In this document: positions 35,191 through 46,289 of the stretch, in pieces | How the letters are laid out: each line of letters starts with the position of its first letter | Position numbering within the stretch: position 1 is the stretch's first letter | Assembly (NCBI GenBank): GCA_047967505.1 | Contig: CM106541.1 | Strand: one strand, 5' to 3' | Length of the DNA stretch: 64,000 bases | DNA from: Dipteris shenzhenensis | Lineage: Eukaryota; Polypodiophyta; Polypodiopsida; Gleicheniales | Notes under the pieces: model-generated | What the model saw: the letters and a program-made list of their open reading frames with translations, nothing else | Databases searched by the model: none | What the model was told of the DNA's origin: nothing | Made by a program: the position numbers and the translations under genes

Positions 35191-35456
35191 GTTGGAAAGC
35201 AATGGAGCAAAATGAAACCCAAGTTTGCATTTGTGCCTTTGGCATAGTGCTAACAAAGGTGTCCTTTGGGAGAGTTTCACATGGCAATCATAAGGGCATA
35301 CTAAAGCTATAAAATTTGCTCTTTCTTGTTTGTATTTGAAGCCTAGACAATGGCAAACATATCAAAGATTTTTGGTGAAGGCTCTCAAAAAGATGGCCCT
35401 TTCATGAAAGTGGTGAGATGAACATTCAAAGGAGGCCCATTTTGATAACCTCATTA

Positions 35457-37110
35457 GGATGTGGTTTTTCATGTCCATATTGATGCATTCGGTTATGCAA
35501 TTGGTATTATATTGGCACAGCCAGATGGTAAATTGGATTATCTAGTAACTATGCAGGCTAGTTGATGATGCCACCCAAGTGCAATTATAGCATTACCAAG
35601 CATGAAGCTCTCGGCATAGTTTACATTGTCTAGAAATTTAGGCACTCTTTGCTTGGAGACCACCAAGCACTGCTATATCTGATTAACAAATCACTTATTC
35701 AAGGACACTTGATATGATCGATGCTCTTGTTGCAAGAGTTCAATTTTAACATCATTCACAAATCGGGGAAATCTCATGCTAGAGTAGATTGTTTGTCATG
35801 GTTGCTTACTTTGAATGAACACTAAGGGTTAACAACCGAGCTCCCTGATGCTCATTTGTTTGTTGTGGATTTCTATAAGACCGAATATGATGAAATGCTT
35901 CAATAACTATCATAGGGCACATTTCTCGAACAAATGCCAAAGGACAAACGTAGGTAGTTGACTTTGAAATCTTGGAAGTATACATTCATTGGTGGCATTA
36001 ATATTGCCAAGGTGCAAACTCTATCTTGCGACATTGGGTTGTGCCACAGTGTACTAATCAAGGTGCATGTTCCTACAAGAGGTTATTTGAGTGGTGAGCT
36101 CATAACTCGAAAGGTTCTTTAGGTAGAGTTATGGTGGAGTACTTTGTTTCGTGATGCACATGCCTGTTGTGTTCACTGTGATGTTTGTTAAGCCTACTTC
36201 CCGAACATCACATGCCTCTTCAACCAAGCGAGCCTTGGGAAGTTTTCAACATTAAGGTTTAGACTTCATAGGTCCTTTCAAAACTATCGCACAATATACA
36301 CAAAACAAATACATAATTGTTGCTACTAATTAAGCTACTAAGCGGGCCGAGGCCAAAGCACTCCGAGGTAACTCGGCTCATAGCACGGACAAGTTCCTTT
36401 TTGAAAATATCATTTGCAAGTATGGTTGTCTGTTTGAGTTTGTCAATGATTGGGAAACTCATTTTATGAATGATATTTTTGAGATGCTGACCAAAGAGTT
36501 CATGGGCCATGCACCAAGTCGTCACAACATAATATCCTTCATGTAATGGGCAGATAGAGTCGACCAATAAAACTCTTAAGTTGATACTCACAAAGACGGT
36601 GAGTACACATCACCGGGATTGGGATACCAAGTTGTATGCTGAACTCTGGGCTTATCGCATGGCATATAAGGTAACTACAAATCTCACTAAATGGCTTTTG
36701 GTTTGGAAGCCTTGCTACCCTTAGAAATTTTCGTTCCAAGTCTCCAAGTGGTAGCCGAGCACAACCTTAGGGAGCTTGAGGCAATCAAGGTGCAATCGCA
36801 TCAGCTTACCCACTTGGATGAGTTGTGCTTCAGAGCAGCATGGTCCCAATAGGTCATACAATGAAGAAGAAAGCCATGGCATGATAGGCATGTCATTCCC
36901 AAGCACTTGATGGTAAGCATGCTCATTCTATTGTATAATACCAAGCTAGGTCCACTCAAGCCTAATCTAAAGCTTGGTTGGAATGGGCCGTACAAACTCA
37001 TTGAAGTGTTTGATAATAGAATAGTGTAGCTAGTTGATTTGTAAGGACAAATTATTCCCTAGGGTTTTAATGGTAGCCAAGTAAAGCCTTACAAGGCCAA
37101 GGTTTGCTCG
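35457..37110 (+). pseudogene. Ty3/gypsy RNase H-integrase pseudogene
   Basis: Motifs in order: HIDASGYAIGIILAQPDGK (RNase H start), PSMKLSA-type block, GLDFIGPFK then YIIVATN and TKRAEAKAL (integrase core with the first catalytic aspartate), KYGCLFEFVNDWETHF (second aspartate block), GYQVVC...LWAYR-like spacing, then the C-terminal tail LKPNLKLGWNGPYKLIEVFDNRIV, QLVDL-like and GFNGSQVKPYKAK. This RH-IN order after RT is the gypsy arrangement. Numerous stops break it. No chromodomain is evident. RT itself is not recognisable upstream. Confidence 0.82.
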
Positions 37111-37288
37111 GTTACAATGGCCAAAACGTGCACGCCTGGTTCAAATCCATGTCAAAAGGCTAGTTTTAATGACAATCTAATTAGTAAGGCCTTACAAGGC
37201 TAAGGTTTGCCCCGTTACAATGGCCATAACATGCACACTTGGTTCAAATCCATGTCAAAAGTCTAGTTTTAATGACAATCTAATTAGG
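37087..37288. repeat. Two-copy tandem duplication, 103-bp period
   Basis: CCTTACAAGGCCAAGGTTTGC at 37087 recurs at 37190, each unit ending in GACAATCTAATTAG. It lies at the 3' end of the gypsy pol and stops at a purine-rich AGGGGAGA that may be a polypurine tract. Confidence 0.9.
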
Positions 37289-39227
37289 GGAGATTATGGA
37301 CATGACGTGGCTCCAAAGCACCACTTTCATTGTTGACTATGACATCCCATTGCACCATGCAAACTAAAAAGAGTGTGCGGTGTTGAATGACTTTCACTTT
37401 ACAAAGTCATCTTACTTGCCCTAAGGCCTAAAATACCTTCACTGCATCCGCTTCCCTCTCCTCACCATTAGTAGCTTTTTTCTTGATTGCCATGGCCGCA
37501 CATAATTCCTTTCTCGTTTCTTCTCACAAACCCAATGTTCGACATCCATTCACCTTTGCATTCTGTTTCATTGTCTCCACTAGCTTTGCTTCCCTCTCCC
37601 TACCATCAGTAGCTTTTTTCTTGATTGCCATGGCCACAGGTGACTCCTTTCCCATTTCTTATGAGACAAACCCAATGTTTGGCAGGAGACCCAGACCGTG
37701 GCCACATTGAGTCACAACAATAGCCTTGTTTTATGCCTCCACATCCTATCAAACTCACACTAGACACCACAAAGTCCAATTGAAGCATAATTGGCTTTAT
37801 GAATTTGCAAAGTTTCCCTGGAAGAAGGTTTTGGATCTTGTAGTCTCCAACAATGTAAAGGAGAGTTACATGCGGTAGATCAAAACCTCCATTTCCTAGC
37901 AATCAGCATTGGGATGAATTCTTTCAACAATGTAGCTTTTCCTTTTCTTAGGAGTATTTGATAAGTTAAATGATAGATGCAAAAGTTATGCCCATTTTTT
38001 TAATTTCTCTCTGATTATATAGGATTGACGAAAAGCCTTGGCAACATCCCTCAACACTATGCTGTCTTGACTATAGTTAGGTGGGAAGATAATCAACAAG
38101 TGTATTGGTTGGTGTGTTTACAAAGAATTTAAGGCACGATTGCAACATGTTGCCACAAGTCAAGCCCATTGCAAGATTGGACCTCACCTATGCACGTTAT
38201 GCTATTGACTAGCCTTTGGACACGTTCTATGGCTGCACTTCCTACTCATAATCTTTTCTCACTCTATTCCATATCACCCCTTGCCACCTATGCTAGTGCT
38301 CCAAGCAGCCATAGCTTCAAAAGATCCTCCTGCTTCTACTTCCCATCCTTTACTAGCTACCCGATCAATTGTTCCTGGTCCTTAGCCTCCACTTTTAGGT
38401 CCATTCACTGTGGAGACATTGATCCACAAAGAATCGAGTACAACTCATCCAATCCCATGCTGCCAGCCAAGCCCTTCTCCATCCTGTATGTTTTCTAATG
38501 ACCCCAACAGAGTCATTGAATGAAGGGAACCAGGGTGATGAAGGTGAGAAGGAGGTTACGTTCAAGCAATTAGACAAGGATTCCACTGCCCCACTTTCGA
38601 GTAGTAGAACAAGGATCTCATTGCCACAACCGAGCAACAAAATCAAGAAGGAGAGGCTACCAGCGAGCAACCTCCAATCAAATACAAAGGCAAGGTTTCT
38701 ATTGAGCAGGAAGCTTCTTTCTTTGTATCTCTCTATCAAGGGATGGAATCAACACACATTAAAATATGTCCAAGAGAAAGTAATAGTTTCTTCAAAGTTC
38801 TTTCTTTGTATTCTCTCTATTAGGGGATGGAATCTCAAGCCAAAATCTCATCATTTTCCTTCTTTACTTGCATTTCCCTCCATTTCATTTTCATTCTTTC
38901 AATTCAAAACCTTGAAGATTTTCAAATGAGATTCACCTTGCCTTCTTCTTGCTCTATCTTGGGCACTTTTCTTTCAAATCCTGCCACTTCTTCTCTCATC
39001 TAAGATTCTCTTACGATTTCAAATCATTTTCGTGTAGAAACTCAAGGCAATCAATGTTTTGGATGAACCATGAATGATGCAAGGTGTTTTGAGCCTAGAA
39101 GGAGCTACTGGACAAGATTCTTTTACAAAGGATGAAAGAAAATTGATTTTAAGGTATTACAATTGTTTATGCATGAAAATCAATCTTTCTTTTTCCCATC
39201 TCTCAACACTAGTCTATAAGGGGCACG
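37289..39227. other. Possible gypsy LTR region; no gene supported
   Basis: It follows a purine tract after gypsy integrase, so a 3' LTR could start near TGGACATGACG (about 37299), but I see no second copy. A tandem duplication of 138-bp period (CTTCCCTCTC at 37451 and 37589, with GTAGCTTTTTTCTTGATTGC in each) is present. A shorter duplication around CTTTCTTTGTATTCTCTCTA occurs near 38709 and 38796. A 143-codon open frame at 38498-38929 is lysine- and serine-rich without a motif. Confidence 0.4.
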
Positions 39228-39504
39228 ATTTCAAAGATCTAGTGAAGTTTTGGAATCTATCCAAGAAGCTTTCATGGAGGTTGAGGTGAGATATCCTTTG
39301 CAATAATGCAAGATAGTGGAAATGACGAGATTTAAATTTTGAAGAGCTTGTGAAGTTGTGGGATCTATCCAAGTAGCTTTTAAGGAGGTTGAGTTTGGAG
39401 CAGCATGATTTTGAAGAACTTGTGAAGTTTTGGGATCTATCCAAATAGCTTTCATGGAGGTTGAGGTGGGATATCCTTTCGAACAATGCAAAATAGTGGA
39501 AACA
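39228..39504. repeat. Three-copy degenerate tandem repeat (80-100 bp)
   Basis: Units starting near 39228, 39328 and 39409 each contain GTGAAGTTNTGGGATCTATCC and AGCTTTCATGGAGGTTGAG. The middle unit is shorter. The first and last also share GATATCCTTTNGNAACAATGC. Confidence 0.85.
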
Positions 39505-39780
39505 TGAGATATAAATTTAATGATGCAGCTTTAAAGAACCTATTACTTTGTACTTTGTTTTGTGTAGTTGTGATGTTTTCTTTTACTACATTGTTTGAAA
39601 AAGTTGAAAGGTTTGTTTGTTTTGAAAGAAACTTCATGAAAAGTGAGCTCGTAAAGGCTTTCTTACAAGAAAAAATAGTGCAATAGTAAAAGAGCAATCA
39701 CTACACTCTTCCACTCATTCGTAGGACCCCATCCAGAAACTCCATCTAGTTCAGATGAAATAGAGAGTCTTCAAGCAGTG
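39505..39780. other. Unassigned spacer before gypsy gag
   Basis: AT-rich; short open frames only. Confidence 0.4.
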
Positions 39781-41720
39781 ATGCAAGACCCCATGGGTCT
39801 AAGGGCATCGGAAGCCCCCTTCACGAGTGTAGCCTCTCCCATCTCTCCTGCATCTTCGGTTGCATCTGGGCTTAGAGGTACGTTCTCTAACATGTTCGGC
39901 CGCTTAGGAAGAACAGAGTCGATAGACATGGAGAACCCCTTTGTCGGCATGTTTGCAAGAAGGGAAGGCCAGCAACATACAATTCCTGAGCCACAGACCG
40001 GGATAGAAACTACTTTCACCAATCTAGGTTCCTTCGCTTACGCCAGACCCCCCAAGTGGGAGAACATGGATGATGAAGATCCATGGATGAGGGAACTCCG
40101 TAGACAAGACTCGAGTTGAGGGGATACTAGGAACTTCCAAGGTGGAATCCCTCTCGACCTTCTTATTGCCTCGGCCCCACCAACCTTCATCAACTTTGGG
40201 GCACCACAGTTCCTACCCTACCACCCGCAACATGGGACCAATGTTACCATGTCTAGGACCCACCACCTCCGGGAGTTCGTCCCTTTCCGTCTATACCGGT
40301 TGCGCCAATGAACGCAGGCATGGGTACTTCTATCCCAATGCCGATACCAGCACAACTACATGGACACCACCACTTGGGCAAGGCTTAAGGCCGGCCCTGT
40401 GACCCGTCAGGCCCACAGCAACACCACCTCTGCTAGTTGCTTAAATGGTGTTGACTGACAAGGCTATGCGTATTTTGGTGAATGCCCTAGGAAGGGGGGC
40501 AACACCACCACCACTCGTCCTAGTCTTCCCTGCAGGGATGGCAAATCCCTCGAGAAGCTGTCCCATAGCCATTTCCAAGCTGATGACCAAGTTCCTTGGA
40601 GAAGGAGACCCGGTCTCTCATGTGGAAAGGTTCGAGTAGATTTGTGAAGCCTTTGGTGCACCAAGTGACCTTGAAATGGCCAATGCATTCGGCCTTAGTT
40701 TGAATGGCAAGGCAGGTCAATGGTATAGGGCTCTCACCCCAGAGGAAAAGATCAACTGGGAGACATTGCGAAAGGCGTTTATTGTGGGATTCGCTCCTAG
40801 CGGCCATAAATGGAGCCCGATCAACTAGCTGTATGGGTAAAACAAAATTACAAAGAATCCCTGAGGGATTACGTTGCGAGGATTAAGCACCTCAATGCCC
40901 GTTGTGAACCCTATGAGCGAATGAGCGACGAACGACTGTTGCCATGCTTCCTTATCGGGTTAGTAGACCCAAATATGCATGACCATTCATGGTCATGAAT
41001 CCCACCTCCTTTGATCTATGCAGCAAGGTGACCATCCATATATGTGACAATATGATGGACAAAGTGGATTTGGACAAGGCCTTGGCCCCCTCCGAAGTAG
41101 CCCCATGAGTTAGGTCCTCGAGTGTAGAGTCAAGCAAGAAGGAGGCTAACGAGCCTAAAAGCTTGGATGTGAGTGAGCTAGCCTCCAATTTGTTGGAGCA
41201 GCTAGGACAGCAATGGAGAGCAGGAACCACCAAGGCAATGCCGAGCAACAACCACTTATTTCCACGAAGAGACAAGTGTGGACCGTTGGCTCACTATCTC
41301 TCGCTAGAGGATCAACAAGTCCCCTTATTCCAGACTGCCCTCGTAAATGTAAGGGCGAGAGATCTGAACTCAATTGCTCGGAGGGCCCCGTGCCAATGTT
41401 ATACCTACTAAGGTCCCCATAGAGCAATCGAATGCCCCTACCAAGGCACTTTGAACCCGCTGGTGTCCTATTTCAATTGCCAGGGCCCACACTTCTTGAA
41501 GGACTATCCATACAGGGATCATACACCCACCGCCCACAACCCCACTCCCTTGTGCACGAGATGTGGCACAGAGCATCAATTCCAGGACTATCCCACGAGA
41601 AGACCAACCAATCTACTCACCCGCCAAAGAGCACTAGCCTCAATCTACTTAGCATCGAACAAGGCCATGTGGCCACAGTGCCACTACAAGTCATTACAAG
41701 GATGTAGGCCAAAGCACTAG
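39781..41720 (+). pseudogene. Gypsy-type gag pseudogene
   Basis: An open start (113 codons, 39778-40119) is serine- and glycine-rich and ends in DEDPWMRELRRQ. From 40590 the frame reads FLGEGDPVSHVERFE, then ICEAFGAPSDLEMANAFGLSLNGKAGQWYRALTPEE, then NWETLRKAF, and after a frameshift YKESLRDYVARIKHLNARC and LPCFLIGLVDP. This is the retrotransposon gag family (PF03732 type): F...L.G.A..WY..L.......W..L...F. A degenerate cysteine block near 41470-41590 (NCQGPHFLKDYP, then RCGTEHQFQDYP) looks like two former CCHC knuckles. Stops include TAG at about 40638. Confidence 0.8.
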
Positions 41721-41964
41721 GCAAGGCCATGAAGAAGGTCACCAAGAAGGGTAAGGTATCCCCATTGCTCGGTCCCAAGATTCCTCTATAGCCTCTAACT
41801 CATTCCAAGAAGGCCATTCGAGTAGGTGACAATTCCAATCTGGTGTTCATCCAAGATGGTTCTGATGAGGAGATAGCTACCCTTGCCACCTCCTCTGCTT
41901 CCAAACAGTCTTCCATCCAATGTGACCTGAAGGTACCCTCGATTCCAAAAGTAAATAAACCAAT

Positions 41965-42215
41965 GCAAGCTCAAGAACAAAGACCTAGCAGAAGGAGACT
42001 TGGCGCTCTTGTACAGTGTCCGCAACACCAAACATAAGCTTAAGTACCAAGGTATGGGTCCTTACCACGTAATTGAGATCACCCCTCAAGGGGCGTGCCG
42101 AATAGCCACCCTTAATGGGATAGAAATGGATGGCTACCTAAACGGAAGTAAATTGAAAAGATACTACGGACCACTCACTATCCCTACCGTTCAAGCCATG
42201 CATAGAGAAAAATAA
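41965..42215 (+). pseudogene. Gypsy integrase C-terminal tail, out of place
   Basis: Reads NKDLAEGDLALLYSVRNTK, then KLKYQGMGPYHVIEITPQGACRIATLNG and LNGSKLKRYYGP. This is the gypsy integrase C-terminal (GPY/F) module: GDLVLLYDS...KL...W.GPY.V.E....G...L.....G...NGS.LK.Y. Here it follows gag and precedes the protease, whereas in a normal gypsy pol it would be the last domain. No catalytic integrase core or RT is found between. Either recombination between elements or a large deletion made this order. Confidence 0.8.
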
Positions 42216-42292
42216 CTCAAGGCAGAGGTGGCCACGATGAAGCGTCAGGCCATCGAGGAAGCAATAATTCATAATGCTAAGATCCGACAATG

Positions 42293-42354
42293 TAGACAAA
42301 TGACCCTTTCTAAGGCAACGAGTTAGACAAATGACCCTTTTTAAGGCAACGAGT
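42293..42354. repeat. 31-bp tandem duplication
   Basis: The 31-base block beginning TAGACAAATGACCCTTT at 42293 is repeated at 42324 with one substitution. Confidence 0.93.
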
Positions 42355-42417
42355 GAACAGATGCAACTAATGGATGAGCTAACAATAGAGCTAGCCAAGT
42401 TGCTTGTTGAGCTATAG

Positions 42418-42790
42418 GTACCACACATGCACATCAAAGCACTCGTGGACCCAGGAGCGAGCCACAATTTCATCTCCCGAGAGGTATGGAAAAAGCTATA
42501 GGTACCCCTAACCCGCACTGTTGCCTCAATAAGAGCTATAAACCACCAACTTCTGTAAACTTTGGGTTATGTAAATCTAAGCCTAATGGTTGTTCGCCAA
42601 GCTATGGATATACGCTTTTATGTTCTCCCTATAGAAGCCACCGAAGAGCAGATTATTCTAGGAAGAACATGGTGCTATGCCGTCAACTGGCAAGTCGACT
42701 GGTGCACCCAAACTGCTTCACTTACCAATGGTGGTCGAACGATGGTAGTCCCGTTGTGCAGACCAAGCCCCCCCTCTTCGGCCCACACCT
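42418..42790 (+). pseudogene. Gypsy aspartic protease-like pseudogene
   Basis: Reads HIKALVDPGASHNFISREVW, corresponding to the gypsy protease block ALxDSGATHNFIS; the residue after the catalytic aspartate (codon 42448-42450) is proline instead of serine or threonine. Downstream QAMDIRFYVLPIEATEEQIILGRTW matches the second half of the fold (F.VL......ILG..WL). Stops occur at about 42498 and 42555. It is followed by a proline/alanine/glutamine-rich stretch rather than RT. Confidence 0.7.
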
Positions 42791-43855
42791 CGCCAGTTCA
42801 TGACAATGAAATGATGCAACAAAGCCAACCAAAAGCCCCAGCTTCCACCAACACATTGCCCAAAGAACCAGCTCAAAAGGAGCACAAAGCTCGCTGCAGT
42901 GGTAAACCAATGCCATTGCACACTCAACCAACACTACCATCCTCTGCCCAAGAAATCCATGAGCTGCAAGTACAAGATGCTATCCTCTGTGCCCAACGTC
43001 ACTTCGATCGAAACCGACGCTCAAAAAATGGTAATGTAGCAACAGCAGCTCCAGTCACCTCAAGATCGCTTCCGCCACACACATTCACTACTTGAAGAAA
43101 GCCGCACTCAATGCTCATGCCTCATCCACTGCCACACATCACCAATAGTTCACGCAACACCCCCGCTCGAGCGACCGAGGTAATAAAGTTGCCTGGATCC
43201 AAAAGAAGACATTGTAAACCCCGAAGGTGATGAAGGTAGCACCACAAGAACCTATGTCCTCCTAGGATACAACTCCCCCGGAACCTACCAATGATCCAGA
43301 CACAACATGCTAGCTTCAAGGTACCCAATATGCAATGGTGCCACGGGCGGTTTGACTCAACACAAGCATCGCAACTACCACTCAAGAAAATCCACAGGGA
43401 CCGAATTCCACCCCACAAAGAGTTACACAAGAACCTCGCCTTAGGGACGGACACTCGACGTCAGAGCCCCCAACAACAAAGTTTGACACAAAGGTGCCTC
43501 TGGCATCCAAGGTAAAGAACAAGCTGGACACATACTCATGCTACAGTATGGCATTCACCTCTGCCGCATTCATCATAATCATCACGTCTAGGTCTAGGTG
43601 AGTCAGTACGGTAGGCATCTCATGTGACGCACCAGCAGCACACTAGTCTCTGCCAAACACACTGCATGTGCACACACGATCAACACTAGGTGACTAGAGT
43701 TCACTCTTGCATTTTTATAAGTGCTCATGTTCTCGCACGCTAACCTCATTATCACATGGCACAATATAAGTGCACTCTGCTCTGTCCACATTTCCCCCCA
43801 CCCCACTCCTCCTTCCTTCTCTTTTCCCCATTTTTTACATAGTCACTACCTTGCC
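42791..43855. other. No RT found; low-complexity coding-like stretch
   Basis: The protease frame continues into a proline-, alanine- and glutamine-rich region to 43095 and then into short frames. None of the RT landmarks (DLxxAF, YxDD) occur on either strand, which argues that the element here lacks RT. Confidence 0.5.
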
Positions 43856-43955
43856 GACCATCGCCGTAGTGTTCTCCACTAACTGTTGCCGAAACGTTCC
43901 CCACTGACCGTCAACAAAATGTTCACCATCAACCGTCACCAAAAGGTTCTACATC
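43856..43955. repeat. 25-bp minisatellite, four units
   Basis: Units at 43856, 43881, 43906 and 43931 are each exactly 25 bases, with the pattern RACCRTCNCC...GTTCNCCAYC. Related but irregular ACCGTCGCC words continue to about 44160. The region is GC-richer than its flanks and lies between the protease-like and extra ORFs of the gypsy-like unit. Confidence 0.9.
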
Positions 43956-44326
43956 GACCGTCACGATCACGATACCCCGTCGGGTCGCCATCCGAAATAG
44001 CACTACCCTATCACCATTTGAGTACCATGCCGGTCGTCGCCTAAGATACTCCACGCTCACCGTCGCCATCAAATTCAGCACCGACCGTCGCCATACCAGT
44101 ATCCCGTCAGTCAGACGGATAGAAATCTATAAAAACAGACCTACCCCGCCAGGTCGTCGCCATAGCTGTTGTAGCAAAACTCTATCAAAATTTGTCCAGA
44201 AATCTGACAGTTTCCTGCCCACTTCTTCTCCATTCCCCACCAGCAAATTGATGTTCTTCTGTTCTTCCTCATCCATCGATTCCCTCATCACACAACTTCC
44301 ACCTTTGTTTTCCAAGGAGTCCGAAC

Positions 44327-45471
44327 ATGACTTTTTCGAATTCAAGGCTCACCTGCATCTCCACCCTCGCCCTATTCCAGAGGCCACTGGCCCTTCAGAT
44401 TTTTAGAGCACTCCCTCGGCCGCAATTCGAATGCCGACCGAAATACTCGCAGGACTTACAAGATGAAGAAACCTCCACCAGACAAGCTACTCAAGAAGAG
44501 CCAGCCACAACAGGCACGCCTCCCACGAAAACACGAAAGCGCAGCCCGACGCCAAATGCTGGCGAGTACAAGATCGTGCGTTCACAAGCGCACTCACCAT
44601 TGGGAGAAGCATGGCTCTAAGAGCTAGATGCTTGCGTGATCCACTCGCCTTCGTGGGTCGGGACTACACCCTCCACTACCACACCATAGTAGCATATGTC
44701 GCTCTCTAGGACCCGGCAGTCATTGAAGCCTTTAAGTTTTCAGGCTTGGGAAGAGTAGCAGCCCATTTCCAATGCCACCTAGACATGACGCTGCTGGCGA
44801 AATTCCTCAAGACATACGACAACAACACCAATATCAGTGTCTTGTGTGATGCAATCGGCAATCCCCACCACCACCAGATCAATCAAGACATGGTGCGGGC
44901 ATTATTCAACCTGCCAATGGTGGCGGAGAAATATTCCAACCAAAAGAAGAAGCTCGACTCCCTAAAGACGGTCTGTCCCTACGGCTGCCACAAGTGTAAA
45001 GGCCGCATCCAGTTCACCACCATCTACAAGCCCGAGGTAGAGCGCCTAGCAAGAGCCCTACAATGGCTCACTCAAGTGAAGCACACGGATCATCATCAAT
45101 CCATTGTGCCCAATATCTTGTTGCGAATGGTGAACTTTTAGGAGACAAACTAGGCTGACTACTGCTCCAACCAAATGAGAGATGAACTCCACACCCACGG
45201 GGACGTCATCGGCAATCCCATGTTGTACATGCCGGTCCTCTATTACCTAAAAAATCTACATCCGTCGATCGGCTTCGGACTCGTCAAGAAATCCACCATC
45301 TGTACCATACAGACCGAGCAGGAAGAGACAGAAACAAGGTCCAAGAGAGCGAGGACAACGCCAAGTGCCACTTTGGCCACCCAAGTGCAACCGGGACCAA
45401 GACAGCTGCTCAACCAATATGAGGAAAGCCAATTGCACGAATTCATGCAACGACAACTACGCATGCAGTAA
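44327..45471 (+). pseudogene. Extra ORF of the gypsy-like unit, function unknown
   Basis: The first segment (44327-44620) encodes a threonine- and proline-rich N-terminus with KTRKRSPTP. After a frameshift, 44640-45471 encodes a globular stretch: VGRDYTLHYHTIVAYVAL, AFKFSGLGRVAAHF, DMVRALFNLP, CPYGCHKCKG, RLARALQWLTQVKHTDHHQSIVPNILLRMVNF, then MLYMPVLYYLKNLHPSIGFGL. Stops are TAG at about 44707, 45139 and 45151. The layout recalls the additional ORFs of some plant gypsy elements and plant transposon-protein domains, but I do not recognise the family with confidence. A cysteine cluster (CPYGCHKC) is its most distinctive feature. Confidence 0.5.
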
Positions 45472-46289
45472 TTAGGTCCTCATGATAAGGGCAAACAGGT
45501 GCAATGAGGGGGGAATGAGGGCGTATTCTCATTGAAGACCTCCAGGGCGATGACACCATCGAAATCGACCTCCATACAGGAACTGAAACTATGCTAACAA
45601 CCCCTGCTGCACCCTTTGTCTCAGTCTCCACCACCCCTCAAGAGACAGCATGCTTTGCCACAGGCACCTCTTCCATGGCATGGGCAAGCCTAGCAGAGGC
45701 CATACAATTTTGCAGCACATCCTAATATAGGGCAACGGGAGGCTATAGCCATACGATGGTAGTACAGTTGTCACGCACCAACGTCATGGAGATGAACCTC
45801 TTTGAAGCCATGACAACCTCCGCAAGTCATCCGCAAAATCTTACAGAGGGGATGCAAGAGCACTTGCCACATGTCATGACAGGGCCATTTGATGATGGGG
45901 CACATGAGCCCATGGTGACATGGCACTAGGGTCGCCTTGATGACATGGCAGTCAAAGATATTTGCCACGTGGTAGGTGCTGAGCCACTAGTGACATGGCA
46001 AGGCGAGGCTTTGGCCGATGACATGGTGGATAACAGAGGTGCCCACATGTCATTGAGCGAGAGTGCATTGCAGGAGCCCGTCATGGGTGTTGAGTGCTCC
46101 GTTGAAGATGGTGTAGGTGCTTGATGGCTGTGGTTACAGAGTTGGAGGCTCCGTTGAAGGACTTCGCTCTTGAGATTTGCTCATCGAGCCATCAAAGGGT
46201 GCCTTCCTTGCTGCAGTGCCGTTGTTAACATCCACATAGTACAACCGCCAAATGCAGGGTAATCAACGAGTAAAGGTGACCAAGCCGAA
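45472..46289. other. Stretch between extra ORF and R1 LTR
   Basis: GACATGGCA/GACATGGTG words recur every 30-60 bases from about 45875 to 46030, giving a threonine-, aspartate- and methionine-rich conceptual product. It may be the decayed end of the extra ORF. No polypurine tract is evident before 46290. Confidence 0.4.

Noticed and set aside
37130-37260. Two GGTTCAAATCC boxes resembling pol III B boxes, possibly a SINE
   Set aside because: No A box at the right spacing, no cloverleaf and no poly-A tail; they are the two units of the 103-bp tandem duplication in the gypsy tail.
45875-46030. Recurring GACATGGCA words as a regulatory array
   Set aside because: Spacing is irregular and the words are in a coding-like frame; a short protein repeat is a simpler explanation.
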